Shown here piece after piece: positions 9,949-20,381 of a stretch of DNA of 64,000 nucleotides. The DNA is from Magnaporthiopsis rhizophila (taxonomy: Eukaryota > Ascomycota > Sordariomycetes > Magnaporthales > Magnaporthaceae): contig PYSS01000002.1 in the NCBI GenBank assembly GCA_003049465.1, positions 558,001 through 622,000 on the forward strand, read 5' to 3'. The notes beneath the pieces were generated by a model, which saw nothing but the letters and a program-made list of their open reading frames with translations, was not told where the DNA came from and searched no databases. The translations under genes were made by a program, and so were the position numbers. The first letter of the stretch is position 1, and every line of letters starts with the position of its first letter.

Positions 9949-11928
9949 ATGTCGATCGCTTCACTCAACGCGCTGAAGCGTAGGGCGCTGCCCCTGCTCT
10001 TCGTCCTCCTCGTCTTCGCGTTCCTCCTGCATCACAGCCAGCGGAGACTGCCAAGCCCCAGTTCGTGGAAGAGCGCTTCCGGCGGCAGCAAAGCCTATGT
10101 CGGTCATGGTGGAGATCCCTTTAGCTGGGCCAAGGTCCCGCTCGACTACCCCGCGCCGCCCGAGTCGATGCGTCAGCTGCCCGACGCGACCGGTCGTCGG
10201 ATCCCGCGCATCCAGCACGTCTTCTCCAAGGAGACGGCCGCCGAAAAAAAGGTCCGGCTGGACAGGCTCGCTCTGGTCAAGAGCAACTTCACCCACGCCT
10301 GGAACGGCTACAAACTGCATGCCTGGATGAGCGACGAGGTCCGCCCCATCTCGGGCGGCGCCCACAACCCCTTTGGCGGCTGGGCTGCTACCCTGGTCGA
10401 TGCCCTCGACACCCTCTGGATCATGGGCATGAAGTCCGAGTTCGATGAGGCCGTGCGTGCTATTGACTTGATCGACTTCAGCTCCAGCACCCTCGACGAG
10501 ATCAACGTGTTCGAGACCACAATCCGCTACCTCGGCGGCTTCCTCGCTGCCTACGACATTAGCGGCCGGCGCTCCCCCTCGCTGCTGCGAAAGGCCATCG
10601 AGTTGGGCGACATGCTCCTTGTCGCCTTTGACACCCCCAACCACATGCCCATCACCCGCTGGAAGCTCAACGAGGTGAAGAAGGCCCGGACCGGCGGCGG
10701 TGGTACGCCCCAGGTTGCTCCTCCGGGTGTCCTTCTGGCCGAGATCGGCTCCCTGACCCTCGAGTTTACTCGCTTGAGCCAGCTCTCGGGTGACCCCAAG
10801 TACTTTGATGCCGTCCAGCGTGTCATGGAGGTCTTTGCGGATCAGCAGGATAAGACCTATATACCAGGCTTGTGGCCCGTGGTCGTGAACGCCGAAAAGC
10901 TCGATTTCACTGGCGACGCGGGCTTTACCATCGGCGGCATGGCCGATAGCATGTATGAGTATCTTCCAAAGGTACGCTTGCATTTCGTGTTTCGTCCAAG
11001 CCTTGTTGATCCAGGCGCCAGCCATGAGGCGCCTCCTTTCGTTGCCCCTGAATGAGACATGCATGCGACAAAACCAAGACACGCGCTGATTCTCAGCCAC
11101 CATGGCCTGCGACAACAGCAATACCTACTCCTCAATGGCGGTTCCCTGATGTATCGCGATCTCTACGTCAAGGCCCTAGCTGCCATGAAGCGCAATATCT
11201 TCTTCCGCCCGCGGACCCAGAGCTCGGCCTCGATACTGATGCCGGGCGATGCGATGGCCGACGGCTCGAAACACTGGTCCAAGGTTCAGCCGGACCCGCG
11301 AGTCCAACACTTGGGCTGCTTCGCTGGCGGTATGGTGGGCCTAGCCGCTCGCGCACTGGGCCTCCCTGATGACGTCGAAGTGGCTAGACAGCTAGTAGAA
11401 GGCTGTCTGTGGTCGTACGAGACGGCGCCATCGGGCTTCATGCCCGAGGTCATGCACGTGACGCGCTGCCCCCGCGACGGCCCCTGCGTATGGGACCAGA
11501 CGGAGTGGCACAGTGGTGTCAAGGAGCGTGCCAAGGCGGCGCCCGGCGCTGACGTGGCCGAGACCATTCACCAACAGCGCCTGTCGCCGGGAGTCACGAG
11601 CGTGGATGACCGCCGTTACATCCTGCGGCCCGAGGCGATCGAGAGCGTCTTCATCCTCTACCGCCTGACGGGCGAACATGCGTTGGCCGACCGCGGATGG
11701 TCCATGTTTGAGAACATTGTGCAACAGACGCAGACCGACATCGCTCACGCGGCGTTGGCCGACTGCACCGCCCCAGAGCCGTCGTCGACCCGCACCGACA
11801 GCATGGAGAGCTTCTGGCTCGCGGAGACGCTCAAGTATTTCTACCTCTTGTACTCTGACCCTGATGTCGTCAGTCTTGACGAGTATGTCCTGAACACCGA
11901 GGCGCACCCTCTGCGGAGGCCTTCGTGA
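9949..11928 (+). CDS. GH47 class I alpha-1,2-mannosidase, type II membrane protein
   Basis: Trims alpha-1,2-linked mannose from N-glycans in the ER or Golgi lumen; Ca2+-dependent. Two exons (9949-10971, 11119-11928) encode 610 residues. The start MSIASLNALKRRALPL gives a short basic cytosolic tail followed by a signal anchor (about residues 13-28, PLLFVLLVFAFLL) and a lumenal stem. The alternative ATG at 9829 would put 40 residues before the anchor and is less likely. GH47 landmarks in order: ATLVDALDTLWIMGM, NVFETTIRYLGG, LAEIGSLTLEFTRLSQLSGD, GGMADSMYEYLPK, the paired-Cys segment GFMPEVMHVTRCPRDGPC, RPEAIESVFILYRLTG, and the Ca2+-site end SFWLAETLKYFYLLYSDP...NTEAHPL. The intron at 10972-11118 (GTACGC...CAG, phase 0) joins YLPK to QYLLLNGGSLMYRDLY. 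Confidence 0.94.
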
Positions 11929-13860
11929 GCAGGAAGTGTTTTTGTTTTGTTTTAGTATGATATGAGTATCACAGGGCTCAGTATCCCTATTTGGTTTTTA
12001 TAATTGGGCTCAGGATCGGCGTCAGGGCTTCAGCGGCTTCGATAACTGGGAGGGAGCAAATAGGCGGGACATGAAAATATTACCCCATTTGACAACACAT
12101 GCCATGATGCCCTCAGCGATTCGATTCTTACCGCATTGCCAATCTGACCGTGATCAAACATGGCTCCGCGCCATCGCCAGCTCGAGACGCGCTCGGAAAG
12201 CAGTCCAAGCTAATTTGAGCGCACCCCCGGATGGCACATCCCAGGCTGCAATCCTCCATCCTGTGATGGTAACCAATCACCTAGGCGCTCTCGGTACTGT
12301 ATATGGGGGGCCTTGGCCTGAGGATCTTGTGATTTCAAGCGGACCTCTGCTGCGCCCCCTTTGTCACACACAGAGTGAGTCCCTTCTCCTGCAGCTGATA
12401 CTGCGTGACGCCGCCCGTTCACCCCCCCTGTATTTCCTCCCTTTCTATCTCTCTCTGGTCTTGCGGGGCCATATCGGCGTTCGCTGTGATAATGTTTTCA
12501 TGTTTCATTCATGCATCGCTGCCGCGGAACTCGCCTCTCGTGGGCCTGGGCGCTCCTGTTCGTCGGCCGTTTTGTGGCTCAGAATGGAGAACGGTTCCAG
12601 GAGCCCCATCCGGAAACGTATGGTCGAGGAGGACGAACAAGATTCGTCCTCCGCTTAAAGCCGCCGTCCGAGCCGCCCCTCGTCTACATGTACATGGTCC
12701 GACGAGCCGGAGCTGCGCAGCCCGGGCCTTTCCTCCTGGTCCTGGGCGACGAGGCGCCCGGGCAATGTCGTACGACGCCGGCGGGTACGGGAATGGGAAT
12801 GGGGCATGGGAATGGGGCATGGGAATGGGTGTCGGCAGCAGCTTTTGGAGCTGGATGGATAGCGCAGGGAAAGAAGGGAACGAGGTGAATGGAGCAGCTG
12901 GGTTTAAGTTCCTTGGTCTGCTCTTTTTTTTTTTTATCTTGTTGGGCATGGGTGGCTTACGTGTCGGCGGCGGGGGACACACGCAGCATAAGACGCCATT
13001 TAGGTATTTGGAGTTTTTGAAGGTAGGTAGGTAGATATTTTCTGCTAGGTGCATTCACTGTTTGGAATGCATTCTGCAGCCGACCAACATATCGCCTGCG
13101 TTTGCATCCGCGATGCATATCACCGCTGTCGCTGCCACATTCCCATCCACACGGCATTTATAAACGAAAAAAAAAAAGGAAAAAAAAAAAGCAAAAGCTC
13201 ACTCGACTGCCCTTCGAGGGGGAGTCGAGTTACGAAAACCCCACTTTTGGAGGTTTTACTTCGGTAGCTCTTAAAGTCGAATCACCGCCAACAGACGGAT
13301 TCGAATCAGCGCGCTTGGGGTTTTCTTGGCCCTCACCCGTGTGAAGAAGGTTGTGGCATTTTTAATGCCACAGTTGTACCCGTTCAACCACCCGGTTTGC
13401 TGCTGTGAGCTGTTGACAATCTGCCTACGGTCGGAGCATATAAGGTCTGGTGTGGCTGGGGAGGAAGGTGCAAAGGGTCAGAGGTAGGCTGCCTGCTGCA
13501 GACTGCACAGCGCATTGATGCGATGACTGCGACGCACGCGCCTGCCTTTATTTTGACGTATGCGCACAGTAGATCTTGGTGATTCTTCGCAGAAACTATT
13601 GATCCCACGGTACGACCAATGTCCAGACTGGCACAACCTGATTCTTTCACATGGTATCGTTAGGGCATCCGATCTTTTCTAGTTGTATTAATGGCGCGTA
13701 ATCGTGCTATCCGTGCACCATGCAAAAGATATTTATCTACTACGGCCACCATTTAAACCCATGGTCGCCTCTATGTCCGGTAGTCACCATTAATGGTCCT
13801 GCCAAGGGATATGCACGTTAGCTTTGCTCAGCTGCTACCAACACACAGCGTCCCATCCAC
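11929..13860. other. Convergent spacer between mannosidase and ARG7
   Basis: 1.9 kb between two 3' ends. Open frames of up to 209 codons exist but read as low-complexity or cross homopolymer runs and resemble no family. Near 13168-13190 there are two A-runs. At 13235-13257 a short inverted repeat resembles one at 61203-61224. At about 13280-13420 there is a degenerate tRNA-like stretch. Confidence 0.5.
13235..13257. repeat. Short inverted repeat (AAAACC...GGTTTT)
   Basis: Arms AAAACC and GGTTTT surround an 11-nt loop and are followed by GTAGCT about 15 bases on. The better-preserved sequence at 61203-61224 has the same arms and is also followed by GTAGCT. This suggests remnants of one short dispersed element. 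Confidence 0.4.
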
Positions 13861-15261
13861 TTACACATATTCGTGACTAAAATCGCAGGTCCAGTACGTC
13901 GCTTGCTCGGACCCGGTTCCTAGTCTGACGAGGATCTCGAGGTCCTCCAGCTTCAGGATCTCGGCAGCCCGGACCTCGTCGACCTGCTCTGGCTCGCCGT
14001 TCACCAGCAGCCTGAGCTCGGCCGTGCCGTCGGTGGGGACGAAGGAAACGCTGGTTTTATCTGGGATGATTGCGCTGCTCTCCTGAGGTTCGGCGGCCCC
14101 GGGCGCGGAACCGGGTTCCGAGATAAGGGCGTAGCCCGTCGCGCACAGGATGCGGCCCCAGTTGGCGTCCTTACCATAGAGGGCCGTCTTGACCAAGGGT
14201 GAGCGTGCAATGGTGCTGGCGACCTTGCGGGCGGCCGCCTCGGTCGCGGCATCGACGACGCGCACCGTCACGAACTTGGTCGCGCCCTCGCCGTCGCGCA
14301 CGATCAGCTGCGCCAGCTCGGCCGCGAAGTCCGCCAGCACGCCGCGGAACTCGGCGTAGTCCGATGAGGCCTCGTCGGCCACCTCGTGCCCGCCGGCGGC
14401 GCCGTTGGCCAGCAGGGCGACCGTGTCGTTGGTCGACGTGTCGCCGTCGACAGTGATGCTGTTGAAGGACCGGTCGGTGGCGTGGCGCAGCGCCGCGGGG
14501 AGCAAGGAGGGCGCCATGGGGGCGTCGGTGGCGATGACGCCCAGCAGCGTCGCCATGTTGGGGTGGATCATGCCGGCGCCCTTTGTCATGCCGGCGATGC
14601 GATACTCGACGTCTGGGGACGAGGGCAGGCGGAAGGTGCGCGACAGGAGTTTTGGGAACGTGTCGGTGGTGCAGATGGCACGCGCGCAGGCGAGCCAGTG
14701 GTCGTGGGAGGCGCCTAGGGCGTTGCAAGCGGCCGGGACGCCGTCGAGGATGCGGCGGATGGGCAGGCGCAGGCCGATGACGCCCGTGCTCATGACGAGC
14801 GTGCCGTCGGCGCCCAGGGCGCGGTCGGCCTCGCGCGCCATGGCGGCCGCGTCCTCGAGCCCGCCCCGGCCCGTGACGGCGTTGGCGCAGCCCGAGTTGA
14901 CAATGACACCCGTCAAGCCCGCGTTAGCCTTGCGTCGCAGCAGGTCCCGGCTAAAGGTCACAGGCGCCGCCTGGAACCTGTTCTTGGTGAATACGGCGGC
15001 GGCAGCGCACGGCACGTCCGACGCCAGCAGTGCCAGGTCGGGCTTGGTCGTGTTGCCCGGCTTGACGCCCACGTTGATGCCCGACGCTCGGAAGCCCTGC
15101 GGGTACGTGCCGCTGGAGGGCACGTACTTCCTCTTGGAGGGCGGTATGGTGTCGGCCGAGGCGGCAGAGTATAACCGCACCTGCTGCTGCCCAGCTCGAC
15201 GGGCCAGCAGGCGCAGCTGGCCGAGGGCCGCTGCCGTAGACCGCGAAGCCTGCGAGATCAT
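13861..15261 (-). CDS. ARG7: Mitochondrial ornithine acetyltransferase / N-acetylglutamate synthase
   Basis: Bifunctional ArgJ-type enzyme of the arginine pathway in the mitochondrial matrix: it moves the acetyl group from N-acetylornithine to glutamate and can also use acetyl-CoA. One exon, 466 residues. The start MISQASRSTAAALGQLRLLA begins a typical Arg/Ala/Ser presequence; an open frame 62 codons further upstream is not presequence-like. ArgJ motifs: GFRASGINVGVKPG, CAAAAVFTKNRFQAAPV, VNSGCANAVTG. The self-cleavage site is NMATLLGV with Thr238 as the predicted N-terminal nucleophile after autoproteolysis. Substrate/core motifs are ITVDGDTSTNDTVALLANG, DGEGATKFVTV, and DANWGRILCATGYA. A CPC1/Gcn4 site (15483-15489) lies in the promoter, in line with general amino-acid control. 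Confidence 0.96.
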   Translation of the reverse strand: MISQASRSTAAALGQLRLLARRAGQQQVRLYSAASADTIPPSKRKYVPSSGTYPQGFRASGINVGVKPGNTTKPDLALLASDVPCAAAAVFTKNRFQAAPVTFSRDLLRRKANAGLTGVIVNSGCANAVTGRGGLEDAAAMAREADRALGADGTLVMSTGVIGLRLPIRRILDGVPAACNALGASHDHWLACARAICTTDTFPKLLSRTFRLPSSPDVEYRIAGMTKGAGMIHPNMATLLGVIATDAPMAPSLLPAALRHATDRSFNSITVDGDTSTNDTVALLANGAAGGHEVADEASSDYAEFRGVLADFAAELAQLIVRDGEGATKFVTVRVVDAATEAAARKVASTIARSPLVKTALYGKDANWGRILCATGYALISEPGSAPGAAEPQESSAIIPDKTSVSFVPTDGTAELRLLVNGEPEQVDEVRAAEILKLEDLEILVRLGTGSEQATYWTCDFSHEYV

Positions 15262-16104
15262 GGCTCTGCCTTGGCTATTTGGACTATTGTATAGCGACAG
15301 GCAGCCAGGCCATGAATGATGCGAACCTGGCCGGGCCGGCGTTGCGTCACGGCAGGATATACAAGCCTTGGGTCGAGTCACAGCAAGGACAAAAAAAAAT
15401 GGGTCAGGCCAGCAGCGTCGGTACTGCCCCTGCCGAACACGCCGCAAACTGCACGAGGAACCCAGCGCCGGCCAATGTCAATTGAGTCACCGTGAATCTT
15501 GCCGAGCGCGCACACTACGGACATGTATGGAATATCCACCCTGCTACCCATTCGCACCTCCTGTTCTGGTGCTCTTCTGATGGAGGTCTCTGGATCTCTC
15601 CCAAATGTCGCCAGGCTAAAGCACTCCCGCCACTGGCAGCCGGCTGCAACCCCACCCGAAAACGGCTGCCAGGGGCCCCACACAAGCTCCATTCCAGCCT
15701 GCTGAAAAGGGCGAGGCCAGTTTTCTCTGCTTCCACTGATTTCTAAGAAATCTTTTCTCCTCATTGCCAATTCTCGACCGAGAAAATGACACGCTTCAAT
15801 TCCAACGTGCCAACGTTGTCAGCAGAAGCACAGCCTGCTGTGCGCTTTTCTTGCTCAACACCCGCCACTTGAAATAGAACGAGCTCTGCGACCGCGCTAG
15901 ATAAATATCTTCCGTTGGCATTTGAATATTTTACCTTGCACTCTCGTTTCCTTGTCCTGCCACCAGCCTTGCACTCCAAAACCCGCAGCTTGCTGAAAAC
16001 GCAGCTGCCTCCGAGCAACTGAGCAGAGCTCTAGGCCACCGCCAGGCGCCACCGATTTCGCTTGCACTCCTTCCTCTATCCGTCCTGGACGAGGGACGTG
16101 CAAC
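15262..16104. promoter_or_regulatory. Divergent promoter of ARG7 and the derlin gene
   Basis: 843 bp between two facing-away starts. It contains the TGAGTCA element described separately and pyrimidine-rich leader sequence before the derlin ATG. No coding sequence is supported. Confidence 0.5.
15483..15489. promoter_or_regulatory. Gcn4/CPC1 binding site (TGAGTCA)
   Basis: A perfect match to the palindromic bZIP consensus TGA[C/G]TCA, about 220 bp before the ARG7 start. CPC1/Gcn4 activates amino-acid biosynthesis genes on starvation. A one-mismatch copy (CGAGTCA) lies near 15374. Confidence 0.65.
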
Positions 16105-17342
16105 ATGTCGGGCCTCATGGACAACTTCTGGGCCGCGCCGCCCGTGGCTCGGTACGTTAGACCACCACCACCAACCCACACCACGCCTATATTCGTCCTC
16201 TCGGATACTAACAGTGTCTTTTTTCGCTTCCCGCAGGACACTAGCCGCGGCCGTCTTTGTGACCTCGGTCGGGGTCAGACTGCTCGGCGTCATCCCCGCC
16301 GGATGGCTCTACCTCGACCCGCACCATCTCGTAACGCCCCCTCCTCAGATATGGCGCCTCGCTACCAACTTCCTGGTCAGCGGTCCGCAACTAGGCATCG
16401 TCCTGGATCCGTATTTCCTGTTCTCCTACTTCAAGCAACTTGAGACTTCCAATCCCAAGTTCTCGAAGAAGGAGGATGTCGTCTGGTACCTGATGACCGT
16501 ATCTACCATGATCCTGGTAGGTTCCGTCCGCACACTTTTTCAGTCTTCTATGTTGCTTGCCTTGACCATGCTTCGTGTTTGCGTCCCCCAACAAAACCCT
16601 CATATATCTGCCCGGATAGTGCACTACCTCTACTGCTATCACGGTTCCTGGAAATGAGGAAGATCACCCCTGCATTTCGACCGGCCCGTCATTCGCATAC
16701 CTCTTTAGGGTCGTGTCGGGGTGTAGGCATGGTGGGATGTCTTTATGGATGGCTTGGGCCGAGATATACTCTACCTCGCTCAGGTGGTTTTTTAGCTCCC
16801 TACATCTCTTCGCCTCTGAGTTGGTTTTCTTATTTGACTGTTGGGCTTGGACAACAGTTTCGCTAACGGAAACATTTTCGTCACCTGCCCAGGTGCTAAA
16901 CTACCTATCTGGCACCAATGCGCCATTCTGTCTGCAAGGTCTCATCCTTGCCTTGGCATACACGGGCACCCAAGACCAGCGGGGCCAGCAGGCCAGCTTC
17001 TTCTTCCTTACCATCCCGGCGCAGTTGGTGCCCTATGCCATGCTGTTCGCCACGCTGGTGATGGCGGGACCCGATCAGCTCTTTATTCAGATGTGCGGCC
17101 TCGTCGCGGCTCACCTCCACGACTTCCTGTTCCGCATCTGGCCCGAGTTTGGCGGCGGGAGGAACATCCTGGCCACCCCCGAATTCATGTCGGAGGCGAT
17201 GCAGATGATAGGCCTCGGGGAGAGGTCATACGGTGCAGTGTATTACGGTGGAGATTCCGGAAGGACGACTAGGTCCTCTGCTGGCAGTGGCCCGCTTCCC
17301 GACTCTTGGAAGACTCGGGGGACCGGTCACCGGCTGGGCTGA
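16105..17342 (+). CDS. Derlin (Der1 family), ERAD rhomboid pseudoprotease
   Basis: Multi-pass ER membrane protein that helps export misfolded proteins for degradation. Three exons (16105-16151, 16237-16516, 16893-17342) give 258 residues, typical for derlins. Exon 1 (MSGLMDNFWAAPPVAR) joins TLAAAVFVTSVGVRLLG. The derlin loop carries the conserved Trp-Arg pair (PPPQIWRLATNFLV), then LDPYFLFSYFKQLE and the helices QGLILALAYTGTQDQRGQQ and TIPAQLVPYAMLFATLVM; the C-terminal tail holds RIWPEFGGGRNILATPEFM. There is no rhomboid Ser/His dyad, as expected for the family. The first intron is 85 nt (GTACGT). The second is long (16517-16892, GTAGGT...CAG) and placed by conservation (STMIL|VLNYLSG); a tiny missed exon inside it cannot be excluded. 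Der1 versus Dfm1 type is not settled. Confidence 0.88.
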
Positions 17343-18252
17343 GACGGATTTAGGATGCTCATTTGGTTCTTGGGTCTCACTAAAACCGTTGTCCTCCTTT
17401 GGCCATAGCCTCCGTCGCTTGCGTACGTAGATAGCAATGAGAATTTGCACTCGATCGAACATCCTTTGCTGGCAAGCGCATTCTGGTGGAAAACTCTGTC
17501 TGTCAAGCCCCAATGGTTCCGAGCTAGGCCAGCAAGGTCTACACCCTTCTAGGATGATCAAGGTTGGATCTCCCGCTTTTCATCCGAACACTTCCCATGC
17601 TGGAATAATTTCCCCCTCTCAATGCCGGATTTTAGGATCTCTCGAGTCTAACCTTTATGATCCTGGAAGGGTGCAAAAAAGTTTAGTTACAAGGTTTGTA
17701 GAGTAACACGAACTATGGTTCAAGGCAATTCTGCAAAGATCTTGCTAGAAACCTGTTGTTTTGAGCTAAGCGTCGTGAAGATAGTCAGCGCATCTCGATG
17801 ATAACGATTTGGCTACTTGTCCCGCATCCCCTGGAGGTATGCAGCATGGTAATTGATGTGTCACGCAAAAAGGTGAAGGAATCATTTGTGACCACTAAAA
17901 TGCATCCAAAGAGACACTCCGTGTGTTCATCGATTTCGTTAAAATGCAGAAGCCTAGGTAGGGGCTTGGTATAACAAGCTCCCTGACTGATACAGGTCGC
18001 CAATGCCCCATTGCCTTGTCGCGCTCATATGTTTTCCCAAAGTTCCCAAACGCCAGGTTTGACCAAAAGTACAAAAAGTAAATGGGTATGAAACAATACA
18101 CTAAGAAGTTAATAATAAACAAAAAGAAGCCGCCCATACTAGTAGCTCCTCCCTTTTTGTTGGTACATGGCCTCACAGGGCCATGTAATTTTGTTTCTTT
18201 ATATTTTACTCTATTCTTTCTCCCCTTGTTTCCCAACTAGTCGTCAGCCGAA
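17343..18252. other. Convergent spacer between derlin and protein A
   Basis: An AT-richer 0.9 kb region between two stop codons, with no coding potential that I can support. It carries the 3' UTRs of both genes. Confidence 0.5.
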
Positions 18253-20381
18253 CTAGTAGTTGGGCTCATAACCGGCCCGGGGCGCTGTCCGGACGCGCGG
18301 AGGGGAAGGTTGTGACTGCGGCTCCGGCAGCCCCTGCTGCTGGCGCATCTGGCGGCGGTGTTCAAAGTTGTGGTCCAGCGGGCCGGTGATGACGCTCGGC
18401 TGCTGGTCGTCGACCGGCGTCGCCTCCTGCAGGCTGATCTGGGGTGGCGGGTACTTCTTCGGCACGCGGATCCTCGGCACCGAGGGCAGGACGAGGGAAG
18501 GGATCTTGGCCTGGGGCGGTGGCGGCGGCGGCAGGTTTTGGGGGTCGATGATGCGTTGTGGCTGTTGTGGTGGTGGTTGTGATCGCTCCCGGAGTGATGA
18601 GGATGCGGATGATGTCGACGTTCTCGGTGGCGGCCCCGCGGGCGGTGGTGGCAGAGTCAGGCCGGCGGCGGGCCTGTCGTCCGTGCCGGCGAGGTACTGC
18701 TGCAGAGCGTATGTCTCGCCCGGCGTCGGTCCCGAGCCCGGGGCTACTACCAGTGCTGTCGTCGGGTTCGGGGTCTTTGTGAAGCGAGACTTGCCCGGGG
18801 GCGGAGCCGCGAGGATAAGGGGTTCGGGTGTGCCGCGCGGGGGCGTACTGCGTGGCTGGACGGCTGCGGCGGCGGCGGCTGCGCGGCTCGGGGCCTGCTG
18901 GAGCTGCTGGAGCTGCTGTTGTAAGGGCGAGGGGTGGTGTGGCTGTTGCTGCTGTTGTGAGTTGGATGTGTTGCGTGATCCCCGAGAGTCGGTGCTGCCA
19001 GGACGCTGTGACTGGATGCTCGTGATGGCGGAGCGTGGGATGTAAGCCGGGTGGGCGGGCAGGGCGCCTGCGGCAGGATAGACGCCAAACTTTTGCGCCA
19101 CCTGCTGCTGCTTCTCGACCTGGTCGTAGTAGTCGCTGTTGCTGGTGTACCGTCCGTTGTCGCCGCCGTTGGGGTCGTGCGATTTGAGCGACGTCATGCT
19201 GTACTCCCTCTTGTGATCCATGGTGTAACCTCCGCGGATGCTGCCGGCATGGGCGGCCAAATCCGCCCCAAGGAAGCCAGCGCCACCGCTAGCGGGGCCG
19301 TGGCCGTTGGCTGCCAGGGCAGCGACGGAGCCGCCGCCGTTGGGGCTGCCGTTGTTAGCGGCGCGGCGGGCGTCCTCGGCCTTCATGCGGCGCTGCTTGC
19401 GCCAGTAGACAACAAAGAGAGCGACACCGCCCAGGAGGAGCAGGGCCGCGCCAATGGCAATGCCAATAATAGTGCCTATACTCATGCTCGTGCCCGAGGG
19501 CGGAGGCGGGCCAGTCTCGAGCTGGGGAGGATCCGTGACGTTGATGGCGAAGCGGTTGAAGAGGCTGCCCGAAAGGCCGATCAGGTCACCGGGTTTGAGC
19601 TTTTGCTGACAGGCTGCGTCGAGGGCGACCATGACTGTATTGTTATTTCGTTAGTCTCGAACCAGTCCCTGCATGATATATGATTGTTCGGGATGAGTGA
19701 GAGGGAAGCCTACAGTTGGACAAGAACCACATGTCCGGCACCGTTGCTAGGCACTGGTGGCAGCCCGTCCTGGCCCAGCCTTCCGACATCTTGTTGCCAT
19801 CGGCGGTGCAGTAGGCGAGCTGGGTGCCGTTGTCGGGAGCGAGATCTCCTGTCTTCAGTGCGCCTGAGAGGGCACCGCAGTTCTGAGGAATCTGGCAGGC
19901 AAACGACTTGTTCTGGACTGCTGCCGGGTAGTTGAAGATGCACACGTTGGCGGCGTAGCGCAGGTTGTCTTTTTTCCAGGGGTTAGTGTCAAGAGCTACC
20001 GAGCGATAAAGGGAGTCGAAGCTCGGTTTGGAGCACATCCAAACACAAAATATAAAGTGCAAGTGACAGTAGGCCGGCATTCTTACATAGGTACCAATAA
20101 AGGTCTGCCTCGGAGCCGTTGACATGCCTACTTGACTGCAGGCACTCGGTGCACTCCTTAAACTTGAGCCCCTTGACAGTCGAGGTGAAGTCCTGGTCAT
20201 CGCAGACAATGTCGGCGACTGATGTCGAGGAGGCGTTCGGGTCGCGGGCGTCGCCATCGGAACGGTCCAGGCACGCCGAGGCGCATGGGGATCCCGGCGC
20301 CACCTGCAGCGCCGCCGAGATTGAAAGCAGCGTCGCTGCCACGGCCAAAACCCTCCATCTCGGTCGTATTGAAGGGATCAT
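18253..20381 (-). CDS. Cysteine-rich single-pass membrane protein A (paralog of B at 37.7 kb)
   Basis: Function unknown. Three exons (20087-20381, 19714-19968, 18253-19634) give 643 residues. A signal peptide (RVLAVAATLLSISAA, about 1-24) precedes an ectodomain of about 210 residues with 12 Cys (33, 37, 60, 77, 80, 108, 123, 129, 152, 168, 171, 192) and N-glycosylation sequons. One transmembrane helix (about 237-260, GTIIGIAIGAALLLLGGVAL) is followed by basic WRKQRRMK, so the topology is type I. The ~380-residue cytosolic tail is Pro/Gln/Ser-rich, disordered, with polyproline runs that could bind SH3 or WW domains. Intron 1 (19969-20086) splits the Tyr codon of YNLRY in phase 1; its acceptor follows an A-run. 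Intron 2 is 19635-19713 (GTAGGC...CAG). All 12 cysteines and intron 1 match protein B. A sensor or wall-linked receptor role is only a guess from architecture. Confidence 0.82.

Noticed and set aside
12405..13034. 209-codon open frame on the plus strand
   Set aside because: Crosses a T homopolymer and a GGGAATGG-type repeat; reads as low-complexity translation of non-coding DNA.
13280..13420. Minus-strand tRNA-like stretch with GATTCGAATCC B-box-like and GTGGTTGAAC D-arm-like sequence
   Set aside because: The T-arm does not pair (five-base stem fails) and no matching acceptor stem was found, so at most a degenerate tRNA relic.
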